Shown here: positions 7,514 through 14,740 of the stretch, in pieces
How the letters are laid out: every line of letters begins with the position of its first letter
How positions within the stretch are numbered: position 1 is the first letter of the stretch
Source of the DNA: Comamonadaceae bacterium
Lineage (GTDB): Bacteria > Pseudomonadota > Gammaproteobacteria > Burkholderiales > Burkholderiaceae_C
NCBI GenBank assembly: GCA_947461325.1
Contig: CANHLD010000017.1
Location: forward strand, 1-17,807
Direction of reading: 5' to 3'
DNA: 17,807 bases
The notes under the pieces: generated by a model
What the model saw: only the letters and a program-made list of their open reading frames with translations
The model's database searches: none
Told to the model about the DNA's origin: nothing
Translations under genes and position numbers: made by a program

Positions 7514-8424
7514 TCAAACAAGGTATCTCCACCCTCTCGCACACACAACGCCGCGCCTTGCTCAAACAAAGACTGAACCAAGGTCAGTTGGTCGTGGCAC
7601 CTGGCGTGTTTGAAATGGTGTCGGCCAAAATGGCCGATCAGATGGGCTTTGATGCCTTGTACATGACCGGGTATGGCACTGTGGCGTCTTATTTGGGCAT
7701 GCCCGACGCTGGTTTGGCCACTTACAGCGACATGGTGAACCGGGTGACTCAGTTCACCAGCATCACCCAAACCCCGATGATTTGCGATGGCGACACTGGC
7801 TACGGCGGCTTATTGAATGTGATGCACACCGTGCGTGGCTATGAAGCAGCTGGGGCCTGCGCCATCCAATTGGAAGACCAAGAATTCCCCAAAAAATGTG
7901 GTCATATGCTGGGTCGTCGTGTGGTGCCCGCACAAGACATGGCCGACAAAATCCGCGTGGCTGTGGAAACCCGTTCGGACCCCAACTTTTTGATTATTGC
8001 CCGCACTGATGCCCGCACCACTCTGGGTCTGGATGAAGCGCTGCGGCGTGCCGAGTTGTATGCCAAAGCCGGTGCAGACATTTTGTTTGTGGAGAGCCCC
8101 GAATCGGTGGAAGAAATGCAGCAGATTGGCCGCAGTTTTGACCTGCCTTTGGTGGCAAACATGGTGGAAGGCGGACGAACACCGGTGTTGAGTTTTGAAG
8201 AGCTAAAAGCCATTGGCTACGGTTTGGCCATTTTTCCGGCAACCGCTTTTTTGGCTGCTGCCAAAGCGTTTGAGCTCGTGTACACCGCCCTGAAAGAAAC
8301 GCGCTCAAGCACCAGTGTGAACTCCGCGCTGTATGACTTCCCTGCTTTTTCAAAGCTCATGGGTTTTGACTGGGTGACTGCTTTTGACCAAGCGCATGCC
8401 AAAGCTGATTCACAAATACCGTGA
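7510..8424 (+). CDS. Isocitrate lyase/PEP mutase superfamily C-C lyase
   Basis: 304 residues with the (beta/alpha)8 signature of the family. DGDTGYG (93-99) supplies metal-binding aspartates and Glu122-Asp123 sit in QLEDQ. PKKCGH (127-132) carries Cys130, the acid/base cysteine of the lyase branch (isocitrate, 2-methylisocitrate, 2,3-dimethylmalate lyases and oxaloacetate hydrolases), which PEP mutases proper lack. RTDAR at 165-169 is also typical. It is therefore likely to split a 2-hydroxy- or 2-methyl-dicarboxylate, or to hydrolyse an oxaloacetate-like acid, with Mg2+. The start overlaps the monooxygenase stop by four bases, and the next gene follows after one base. Which lyase it is cannot be decided here; 2,3-dimethylmalate lyase-like is one option. 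Confidence 0.88.
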   Translation: MIKQGISTLSHTQRRALLKQRLNQGQLVVAPGVFEMVSAKMADQMGFDALYMTGYGTVASYLGMPDAGLATYSDMVNRVTQFTSITQTPMICDGDTGYGGLLNVMHTVRGYEAAGACAIQLEDQEFPKKCGHMLGRRVVPAQDMADKIRVAVETRSDPNFLIIARTDARTTLGLDEALRRAELYAKAGADILFVESPESVEEMQQIGRSFDLPLVANMVEGGRTPVLSFEELKAIGYGLAIFPATAFLAAAKAFELVYTALKETRSSTSVNSALYDFPAFSKLMGFDWVTAFDQAHAKADSQIP

Positions 8425-8425
8425 C

Positions 8426-9061
8426 ATGAACACCGAAGAAATTTACCAACGCCAAGGCTTTGGCCGCACCACAGGCATCGGTCAGCGTTGCTGCCTGCTG
8501 ATGGTGGATTTCGTCAACAGCTTCGTTGATCCGCATCAACTCGGTGGACCAGCCATCGAAGACGCGGTGCAAGCGACCGTTCCCTTGTTGAAAGCGTTCA
8601 GGACTTGGCAATTGCCTGTCGTGCACACACGCGTGGTGTTTGAAGCGGATGGTTCAGACCGCAACCTGTTTGCCACCCGTGTCAATGCTTTACAGGCCTT
8701 GACCGAGCATGCTGCCGGCAGCCAAATTGTGACTGAACTGGCGCCCATTGCCAACGAATGGGTGGTTCGAAAGCAAGGGGCTTCCGCCTTTTTCAACACA
8801 GCCTTGGCAGACTGGCTTCACTTTCACCAAGTAGACACCTTGGTGGTCACCGGTTGCACCACCAGTGGCTGTGTGCGCGCCACGGTGGTGGATGCGGTGC
8901 AACACAACTTCCGTACCGTGGTGGTGTCGGATGCTGTGGGCGACCGAGCCATGGAACCGCATCAAGCCAATTTATTTGACATGCGGCAAAAATACGCTGA
9001 CATCATGACGGGTGATGCACTGCTGTCCCATTTGCATTCTCTGCAAGGAAACTCCCCATGA
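8426..9061 (+). CDS. Cysteine hydrolase, N-carbamoylsarcosine/maleamate amidase type
   Basis: 211 residues from the ATG at 8426, one base after the upstream stop. The longer frame from 8384 only overlaps the lyase. It has the isochorismatase-like cysteine hydrolase triad: Asp28 (LMVDFVNSF), Lys116 (VVRKQGASAFF) and Cys149 in CTTSGCVRATVVDA. That last motif, rather than the isochorismatase version without Cys, places it with N-carbamoylsarcosine amidohydrolase, maleamate amidase (NicF) and related C-N hydrolases. It would release ammonia from an amide, such as a maleamate-like ring-opening product. Its stop overlaps the next start (ATGA at 9058). Substrate is inferred from neighbours only. Confidence 0.88.
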   Translation: MNTEEIYQRQGFGRTTGIGQRCCLLMVDFVNSFVDPHQLGGPAIEDAVQATVPLLKAFRTWQLPVVHTRVVFEADGSDRNLFATRVNALQALTEHAAGSQIVTELAPIANEWVVRKQGASAFFNTALADWLHFHQVDTLVVTGCTTSGCVRATVVDAVQHNFRTVVVSDAVGDRAMEPHQANLFDMRQKYADIMTGDALLSHLHSLQGNSP

Positions 9062-9801
9062 CAGACCACTTGGGTTACAGAAAAAAATTCGGCACACTCG
9101 GTCCCTCCACCAACACGATTGTGCAACCGGACTTCGACGACTTGCGTCCTGCGGGTGTGACCAACCATTACAGCCGCATCGCCATTCCCAATAACCCCGT
9201 CACTGACGACGCCAGTTTTTTGGCCCTGGTGGAGAACATCAACAAAGCCACATTGGATGCGGTGGATATTTTGAAAACCTGTGAGATGGACTACTTGGTC
9301 ATGGGCATGTCGGCCGCCACTTTTTGGAATGGCCGCGCCGGGGCGCAATCGTATTTGGACATGATGACCCAGCGCGCTGGCGTGGGCGTCTCGTGCGGCT
9401 CCTTCGCGACGGAAGCTGCGCTCAACGCCCTCAAGGTCAAGCGCATTGCTTTTTTGTCGCCGTATTTCAAAGTGGCCAATGACCAAGTACGTCGCTTCTA
9501 TCAAGACTGCGGGTTCACTGTGGTGCGTGATGTGTGTTTTGAACGCCCCAGCCCTGTGCAAATTGCGCACAGCACTGATGCCATGTGCCGCGATGCGATC
9601 AAACAACTAAATGGTGATGATGTAGATGCCATAGTGCAAGTCGGCACCAATTTGTCCATGATCAGACTCGCCGCCGCCGCTGAACTCTTTCTTGGCAAAC
9701 CCGTCATTGCCATCAACACCGCCACCTACTGGCATGCCTTGCGCAGTTGCGGTATCACAGACCGCCAAGCTGGGTTTGGCAGCTTGTTAGAGCACCATTG
9801 A
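9058..9801 (+). CDS. Asp/Glu racemase / maleate isomerase / arylmalonate decarboxylase family protein
   Basis: 247 residues with the family's two-domain layout: LGPSTNTIVQPDF near residues 14-26, VMGMSAATFWNG (81-92), VSCGSFATEAALNALKVKRIAFLSPY (111-136) and VQVGTNLSMI (193-202). From memory of the family, maleate isomerases have cysteines in the MGM and VQVGT positions and arylmalonate decarboxylase has one in the second. Here they read Met84-Ser85 and Gly196-Thr197, so neither is present. Tyr136, equivalent to the active-site tyrosine of arylmalonate decarboxylase, is kept, and Cys113 is nearby. Ribosome site AAGGAA precedes the overlapping start. After the amidase, a maleate-like isomerisation or a decarboxylation would fit the operon, but the chemistry may differ from both models. 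Confidence 0.85.
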   Translation: MTDHLGYRKKFGTLGPSTNTIVQPDFDDLRPAGVTNHYSRIAIPNNPVTDDASFLALVENINKATLDAVDILKTCEMDYLVMGMSAATFWNGRAGAQSYLDMMTQRAGVGVSCGSFATEAALNALKVKRIAFLSPYFKVANDQVRRFYQDCGFTVVRDVCFERPSPVQIAHSTDAMCRDAIKQLNGDDVDAIVQVGTNLSMIRLAAAAELFLGKPVIAINTATYWHALRSCGITDRQAGFGSLLEHH

Positions 9802-9816
9802 AATTGAGAGGTTGAT

Positions 9817-10791
9817 ATGTTGAACAGACGCGCACTTGGATTAGGTTTAATGGCAATGGCTTGTTCCAGCATTCATCCGACAGTGTGGGCTCAAGACTAT
9901 CCGCGCAAGTCCATCAGGCTCATCATTCCCGCCACCACAGGCAGCTCGGACGTGATTGCCCGGGTCTTGGCACCGCGTCTGTCTGCTGCGCTGGGACAAA
10001 GTGTGGTGGTTGAGCAAATGCCAGGTGCTGGCACCAACATTGGGAACAACTATGTTGCCAAAGCCTCACCCGATGGCTACACCCTGTTGATCAACGGTTT
10101 GCCTTTGGTCACCAATTTGGCCTTGTACAGCCAACTGCCCTACAACCCCATGACCGATTTATTGCCCATCATCGAACTCGCCGAGGTCACCAATGTGGTG
10201 GTGGTCCACCCTGATTTGGCGGTTCAAAACCTCAAAGAGTTGGTGCAACTGGCCAAGAGCAAACCGGGTCAGCTGAATTACGGCTCCCCGGGTGCCGGCA
10301 GTTCGGGGCATTTAGCGGGTGAATTATTGGGTTTGAAAACCGGTACACAGATGGAGCACTTTCCGTACAAAGGAAATTCGCAGGCCATGGTGGATTTGTT
10401 GCGCGGTGAACTGCAAATTGGTTTTGTCAATCTGCCCCTGGCCTTGCCGCAAGTCAAGGCCAACAAACTCAAAGCCTTGGCGGTCACGGGTCAGAAAAGA
10501 TCGCGCCTGTTGCCCCATGTGCCCACTGTCGCAGAAGCCTTGTCATTGCCGGATTATGAAATCACTGCTTGGTTTGGCATTCTGGCTCCTGCCAAGACAC
10601 CCCCGGCGGTGGTGCAACTGCTCAACCGCGAGATCGACAAGATTCTCAAAGACCCCGAGATAGTTGAAAAGATTCAAGCTGCAGGCGCTGATTTGATCGG
10701 TGGCAGCAGCGCAGCGTTTGAAGCAAAAATGAAAAAGGATGCCTCCCGCTTGACCGACGTGATTCGTCAAGCGGGTACCAAGGCTGACTAG
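9817..10791 (+). CDS. Bug/TctC-family periplasmic solute-binding protein
   Basis: 324 residues. A signal peptide with an N-terminal double arginine (MLNRRALGLGLMAMA...) is cut after VWA before QDYPRKSIRLIIP. The start of the mature part, followed by TTGSSDVIARVLAP and NNYVAKASPDGYTLL, is the standard Bug pattern. YGSPGAGSSGHLAGELL (about 157-173) and HFPYKGNSQAMVDLLRGE are the usual ligand-loop motifs. Such proteins bind carboxylates or amides in the periplasm. No tctA or tctB membrane genes are in the window, as is common for orphan Bug genes in Burkholderiales. The ribosome site GAGAGG precedes the ATG, 15 bases after the previous gene, so it closes the catabolic operon and probably binds its substrate. 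No terminator is seen before the convergent kinase. Confidence 0.93.
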   Translation: MLNRRALGLGLMAMACSSIHPTVWAQDYPRKSIRLIIPATTGSSDVIARVLAPRLSAALGQSVVVEQMPGAGTNIGNNYVAKASPDGYTLLINGLPLVTNLALYSQLPYNPMTDLLPIIELAEVTNVVVVHPDLAVQNLKELVQLAKSKPGQLNYGSPGAGSSGHLAGELLGLKTGTQMEHFPYKGNSQAMVDLLRGELQIGFVNLPLALPQVKANKLKALAVTGQKRSRLLPHVPTVAEALSLPDYEITAWFGILAPAKTPPAVVQLLNREIDKILKDPEIVEKIQAAGADLIGGSSAAFEAKMKKDASRLTDVIRQAGTKAD

Positions 10792-10824
10792 AGTCAAAAG
10801 CTGTTGATAGGTTGGTATGTGATC

Positions 10825-12315
10825 CTAGAAAAACATGGTTCCGGTGGTGCTTGGCAGTTCGACACGAAAGCTTGTTCCGACATTCAGAGCAGTTGTGTAG
10901 CCAATCTGCCCACCATGAGACTCGACGATGGTTTTTGAAAGCCACAATCCAATGCCCATGCCACTTTCTTTATTGGTTCGCAGTAATTCAAAAACCAGCG
11001 ATTCAATGTCTGGAGAGATGCCGCACCCATTGTCCGACACAGTGAAAAGGATTCGCTCGTTGACAAAACTTGTTTGAATGAAGATGCGTTTGTCGCCTTG
11101 AAATGTTGGCAGGAACGACTCGCTGGCATTTGTAATCAGGTTAAGAATGACTTGTTGCATCTGTGATTTATCGCCTGTCATGCTCAAAGCTTGCGGATGC
11201 AAGTTCAAATTCAAATCAATTGATTGACTTTGCAAAGTCGATTGACACAATAACAAAACATCTTTGACGAGTTCATTGAAATCAAACACTGAAATTGACT
11301 TGGGCCCATTGCCAAACATGTTGCGCAGCGTTGAAATGATAGTAGCTGCTCTTTGATTGGCTTTGCGCAAACCTGTCATTGCTTTATCAATGCTTGTGTC
11401 TTGGTTTAATTTAGCCTCGTGGTCATTCAAAACCAATTCAATCATGTCAGCGTTGAGTTGAATCACAGCCAGGGGCTGGTTTAACTCGTGCGCAAGACTG
11501 GCCACCAAAGCGCCCATGCCTGCAGTCTTGTTAAAAAGCGTCAGTTGCCGAATGATTTCTTCACGTTCATCCAATAGTTTTTTCAGAGCTAGGCTGTTTC
11601 TTTGTATGGCATCTGCCCGTTCATTGGTCAAGGTCAATTCATGGGCAACTGCTAATTTTTTTTGTTCAGCAATTTCAAGAAATATTCGAAGAAATGCAAT
11701 ATTGCATAGCGTGATAGACATGAATTGCCCGATCACCATTAATGCTTGATGCCAACTAGGTGCATAGATATCGTCTATAGAACCTGACATCCATACGCCA
11801 ATTGCTCGAATACCCAGAGTGCTGCTCAAAATCAACCCGCCCAACATCAACAGTTTGGCGCCCAGAGATTCGCGCAGATTCTGGAGTTTTTTTCCGATTC
11901 TGAAATAGTCAAAACACAGCAGCGCATAAAAGGCATTGAAAACAATCAAAGCTTCCCACTCAGCTTGCTGAAATTGAATGAGGTAAACAAACAAAATAAA
12001 GTAGCCAATGTTGAGAAGCTTGTATGCCTTGTAGACGCGATGTTGTCGTGCAGGCAACAAGTACATACGTAAAGCCACCATGCGCCCCCAGTTACCTACC
12101 AACATCAATAATTGGGCGACATAGAAAAATAAAAAATCAGATACCTGCCCCCTCATTGCCAGCAATACCACCGCCATGCCGCTGAATATGCCAGCGGCGC
12201 ACCACAACTTGACCTGATAGCTTCTGTATTCTTGTAAAGCCAACCAAATGGCTCCGTGTAATATGAGGTACACGAAGCAAATCATGAAGATGGTTGTTTG
12301 GGTGTCCAGATTCAT
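10825..12315 (-). CDS. Multi-spanning membrane sensor histidine kinase
   Basis: 496 residues. The first 215 are hydrophobic with about seven membrane helices (roughly 8-28, 36-54, 62-84, 100-116, 122-138, 155-177, 190-213), an integral-membrane sensor module without a large periplasmic domain. A coiled coil (215-260) leads to the H-box ASLAHELNQPLA with phospho-acceptor His276, typical of FixL/DctB-type kinases. The ATPase part has NLITNAS with Asn396, DNGCG (428-432) and GMGIGLWLSK (452-461). The F-box reads VFELLRTNKE, a divergent form of the usual FEPFFTTK. It lies 77 bases downstream of mreB in the same direction, so it probably belongs to the cytoskeletal operon. The FixJ-type regulator at 14117 is the obvious partner. 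The signal is unknown. Confidence 0.9.
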   Translation of the reverse strand: MNLDTQTTIFMICFVYLILHGAIWLALQEYRSYQVKLWCAAGIFSGMAVVLLAMRGQVSDFLFFYVAQLLMLVGNWGRMVALRMYLLPARQHRVYKAYKLLNIGYFILFVYLIQFQQAEWEALIVFNAFYALLCFDYFRIGKKLQNLRESLGAKLLMLGGLILSSTLGIRAIGVWMSGSIDDIYAPSWHQALMVIGQFMSITLCNIAFLRIFLEIAEQKKLAVAHELTLTNERADAIQRNSLALKKLLDEREEIIRQLTLFNKTAGMGALVASLAHELNQPLAVIQLNADMIELVLNDHEAKLNQDTSIDKAMTGLRKANQRAATIISTLRNMFGNGPKSISVFDFNELVKDVLLLCQSTLQSQSIDLNLNLHPQALSMTGDKSQMQQVILNLITNASESFLPTFQGDKRIFIQTSFVNERILFTVSDNGCGISPDIESLVFELLRTNKESGMGIGLWLSKTIVESHGGQIGYTTALNVGTSFRVELPSTTGTMFF

Positions 12316-12392
12316 TATTTGCAGTTAACAGTTATTTTCTTAAAACCAATTTAGGACAATTTATTAACTGGAAAAAAGATAGATCGACAAAA

Positions 12393-13442
12393 TTATTCGC
12401 GAGTGAAAATGCCTGCCAGCCCTTCCAAGCGCTCCAGTGCCATGCCACAGCCCCTGACAACGCAGGTCAACGGTTCATCCGCCAATAGGACGGGTATGCC
12501 TGTTTCTTCTGAAATCATCTTATCCAGATCCCGCAATAGGGCGCCCCCACCAGTCAAAACGATACCTCGCTCTGCAATGTCCGAACTGAGCTCGGGCGGG
12601 GTGTTTTCCAGTGCGATTTTGATGGCCGTCACCAAACCATTCAGTGAATCAGTGAGAGCCTCCAATATTTCATTCGTTGAAACGGTGAAGGATTGTGGAA
12701 TACCCAGTGCCAAGTTTCTACCGGTCACTTCCATTGATTTGTAGTCTGCACTTGGGTAAGCCGCCCCAATTTGCTTTTTCAAATTCTCTGCAGTTTGATC
12801 GCCTATCAACATGCCATAGTTTCGGCGAATATAGTTGACGATAGCCTCGTCGAACTTGTCGCCACCTATGCGGACACTGCCTTTATAGACCATACCACCT
12901 AATGAGATGATCCCGACCTCCGTTGTGCCGCCACCAATATCTACCACCATTGATCCGCAGGCATCTGCAACAGGTAAACCTGCACCTATGGCTGCGGCCA
13001 TGGGTTCTTCAATCAAGTAGACCTCAGATGCACCCGCGCCTAATGCTGATTCACGAATGGCTCGGCGCTCAACCTGCGTAGACCCGCATGGCACACAAAT
13101 GATGATTCGAGGACTTGGCCTCAAAATACTATTAGAGTGAATAGTACGGATGAAGTGCTTGAGCATTTGCTCCGTGATGGTGAAATCCGCAATGACCCCG
13201 TCTTTCATTGGCCGTATGGCTTCAATGCTGTAAGGCACGCGTCCAAGCATTGACTTGGCTTCTCTACCTACAGCAATGACATTTTTTTTGCCCCCTGCTC
13301 CCGCCAAATGCTTAATGGCCACCACAGATGGTTCATTGAGAACCACGCCTTGGTTCTTTGCGTATATCAAAGTGTTGGCAGTGCCCAGATCTATAGCTAA
13401 GTCTGTTGAATACCACTGGCTCAGATAATGGAAGAATTTCAT
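12393..13442 (-). CDS. mreB: MreB actin-like cytoskeletal protein, probable accessory paralogue
   Basis: 349-residue bacterial actin, full length. A short amphipathic N-terminus (MKFFHYLSQWYS) can bind the inner membrane. DLGTANT (18-24) is phosphate-1, LIEEPMAAAIGAG (143-155) contains the catalytic glutamate region, DIGGGTTE (168-175) is phosphate-2 and TGGGALLRD (297-305) is the adenosine motif. All nucleotide-binding elements look intact. Canonical betaproteobacterial mreB sits in mreBCD-mrdAB; here no mreC or mreD follows, and the neighbours are a RodZ-like HTH gene, a bactofilin-like ORF and a histidine kinase. That, plus divergence in segments such as KHLAGAGGKKN and HSNSI, makes a second mreB likely, though the rest of the genome is not visible. 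Its start codon directly follows the stop of the small ORF (TAA-ATG), so translation is coupled. Confidence 0.93.
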   Translation of the reverse strand: MKFFHYLSQWYSTDLAIDLGTANTLIYAKNQGVVLNEPSVVAIKHLAGAGGKKNVIAVGREAKSMLGRVPYSIEAIRPMKDGVIADFTITEQMLKHFIRTIHSNSILRPSPRIIICVPCGSTQVERRAIRESALGAGASEVYLIEEPMAAAIGAGLPVADACGSMVVDIGGGTTEVGIISLGGMVYKGSVRIGGDKFDEAIVNYIRRNYGMLIGDQTAENLKKQIGAAYPSADYKSMEVTGRNLALGIPQSFTVSTNEILEALTDSLNGLVTAIKIALENTPPELSSDIAERGIVLTGGGALLRDLDKMISEETGIPVLLADEPLTCVVRGCGMALERLEGLAGIFTRE

Positions 13443-13586
13443 TTATCTTATTGCACTGTTGTGCATATCACCTGACACAGAACCGTTAATTTCAGCAAGC
13501 CCTGGCGCATGAATCGTTACAACAAATGTCACCCCATCTGGGATGAATAAATCATTGGCTTTAAGACTATCTACTTCCATACTCAT
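13443..13586 (-). CDS. 47-residue bactofilin-like small protein or fragment
   Basis: A 47-codon ORF starting MSMEVDSLK, placed exactly between the RodZ-like gene (20-base overlap) and mreB (stop and start adjacent). Its pattern, LFIPDGVTF then VTIHAPGLAEINGSVSGDMH, matches the first turns of bactofilin beta-helices, where a repeated v-x-G-x-v-x-G-d-i motif is usual. Bactofilins are polymer-forming cytoskeletal proteins of about 100-200 residues, so this is either a truncated remnant or a specialised mini form with only about two turns. No strong ribosome site is present; coupling to the upstream gene is likely. The family call rests on pattern similarity seen by eye. The precise packing between neighbours argues that the frame is real. 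Confidence 0.55.
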   Translation of the reverse strand: MSMEVDSLKANDLFIPDGVTFVVTIHAPGLAEINGSVSGDMHNSAIR

Positions 13587-13929
13587 TTTTTTCAGTCTCG
13601 GATTTCGATATGGATTTCAAAAGAAATGCTGGAATCTTTTGTGCAGGATGAGAGGAAGTAGCAGAAGTACGCCTAATGTCATTGAACACCAGTTCTGGTA
13701 AATCTATCCCCATTTTTTTGGCATACAAACGGGCATGCCAAATAATTGTTTGTGTACTTCGTTTGAAATAATCAATGTCACCATCTTCAATCGCTTGAAT
13801 TTGATCCGGACTCATACCCACTCGCTTGCTCATGGCTTCAATCGACAGGCCATGGCGGTTGCGCGTCTCTTGAAGTAGACGCCCAAACTCAATGACCTTG
13901 GCTGGATTTGATGCAAAATGAAGTGCCAT
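13567..13929 (-). CDS. RodZ-like cytoplasmic HTH protein lacking the membrane segment
   Basis: 120 residues from the ATG at 13927-13929, chosen because AAGGG lies 7 bases upstream; the GTG-started frame from 13971 has no such site. Residues 13-80 form a helix-turn-helix domain of the RodZ type: IEFGRLLQETRNRHGLSIEAMSKRVGMS, QIQAIEDGDIDYF, then IIWHARLYAKKMGIDLPEL. This aligns by eye with the E. coli RodZ HTH, including the aromatic helix that docks on MreB. RodZ continues into a transmembrane helix and periplasmic domain; here only a polar basic tail of 40 residues follows. It is the first gene of the operon ending with mreB and the kinase. It could be an MreB adaptor, or alternatively a DNA-binding repressor of this operon. 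Confidence 0.78.
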   Translation of the reverse strand: MALHFASNPAKVIEFGRLLQETRNRHGLSIEAMSKRVGMSPDQIQAIEDGDIDYFKRSTQTIIWHARLYAKKMGIDLPELVFNDIRRTSATSSHPAQKIPAFLLKSISKSETEKNEYGSR

Positions 13930-13970
13930 AACAGTACCCTTAACATTGAAAAAGCGAATTTGTAATATCA

Positions 13971-14119
13971 CATGATTTCTCTTGATAGAACATCCCCAAA
14001 TAGGGGCGTTTTTACGCGGTCACCTCATGAACTGTCGATAGATGCGAATCTAAATATTAATTTTAAAAACGAATAGATATTTAAAGCTACATACCATCAA
14101 AGCGATCAAGAGAATCATG
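13971..14119. promoter_or_regulatory. Inverted pair of 15-16 bp elements in the divergent rodZ-like / regulator intergenic region
   Basis: ATCAAGAGAAATCATG on the minus strand (13971-13986) and ATCAAGAGAATCATG on the plus strand (14105-14119) are the same sequence with one extra A. They face each other across about 118 bases. On the plus strand the element contains the regulator's ribosome site and ATG; on the minus strand its ATG is not a gene start (followed by TGA). Between them are CCCC-AAATA-GGGG followed by TTTTT (13994-14013) and the AT-rich dyad TAAATAT (14051-14057) / ATATTTA (14077-14083). Likely binding sites for a shared regulator, probably the FixJ-type protein; the binding protein is inference. 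Confidence 0.55.
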
Positions 14120-14740
14120 CAAACAAAAGGCAATGTTTTTTTAGTTGAAGATGACCACGAGCTTCGCTTGCATTTGGGCGATATGTTGAGACATCTTGGA
14201 TATGAAGTTAGCAGCTATGACAGTGCGACATCATTTTTAAATCAAGCGCGCAGATGTTCACCAGCTGTCTTGGTTTTGGATATGCGCATGCCACAAATGA
14301 CTGGCTTAGATTTGCAAAAAGCACTACTTGAAAAAGACTGGGCCTTGCCAATTATTTACATGAGTGGTGAAAGTCAGAGCCAAGAAATTATTGACGCTAT
14401 GAAGTTTGGTGCAATCGATTTTTTATGGAAACCCTTTGCCCATTCACAACTTACCGAAGCTATTGACAAAGGTTTGAGAATAGATATCCAACATCATGAC
14501 TACCAACAGCGTATGTTTCATGTTGACAATCTCTACCAAAGCTTGAGCCCAAGAGAGAAAAATATGCTGGACCTAATGCTTTCGGGCCATGGCAACAAAC
14601 ACATAGCTTCGGCTGCAGGGGTAATGGCCGACACGGTGAAGAAATACCGAGCTAATATTTTGGCCAAAATGCAAGTGAATTCTTTTGCAGAGTTGCTGGC
14701 TTTATGTAAAGACTATATGCCGCCCAAAAGCAAAATTTGA
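14117..14740 (+). CDS. Response regulator, FixJ/TtrR family (REC + LuxR-type HTH)
   Basis: 207 residues. The receiver domain has Glu11-Asp12-Asp13, phospho-acceptor Asp55 (VLVLDMRMP), Ser83 and Lys105 (LWKPF), then a linker and a LuxR-type HTH at about 139-200 (LSPREKNMLDLML, then DTVKKYRANILAKM). The helix-turn-helix and LWKPF signature are those of the FixJ group, whose kinases have FixL/DctB-like H-boxes, as does the kinase at 10825-12315. It is divergent from the rodZ-like-mreB-kinase operon and shares its control region, so it probably activates or represses that operon. The start codon lies inside one copy of the inverted 15-bp element, hinting at autoregulation. The ribosome site is AAGAGAA. 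Confidence 0.92.
   Translation: MQTKGNVFLVEDDHELRLHLGDMLRHLGYEVSSYDSATSFLNQARRCSPAVLVLDMRMPQMTGLDLQKALLEKDWALPIIYMSGESQSQEIIDAMKFGAIDFLWKPFAHSQLTEAIDKGLRIDIQHHDYQQRMFHVDNLYQSLSPREKNMLDLMLSGHGNKHIASAAGVMADTVKKYRANILAKMQVNSFAELLALCKDYMPPKSKI

Noticed and set aside
8384..8425. Longer N-terminus of the cysteine hydrolase
   Set aside because: It would overlap the lyase gene by 41 bases, whereas the ATG at 8426 gives normal family length and operon spacing.
6311..9801. Assignment of the operon as a nicotinate (nic) degradation cluster
   Set aside because: The monooxygenase, amidase and isomerase families fit NicC, NicF and NicE, but no 2,5-dihydroxypyridine dioxygenase or N-formylmaleamate deformylase is present, the isomerase-like protein lacks the catalytic cysteines and an ICL-family lyase is extra.
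13994..14013. CCCC-AAATA-GGGG followed by five Ts as a terminator
   Set aside because: The stem has only four pairs and sits in a divergent promoter region where nothing needs terminating toward the right; more likely part of an operator or chance.
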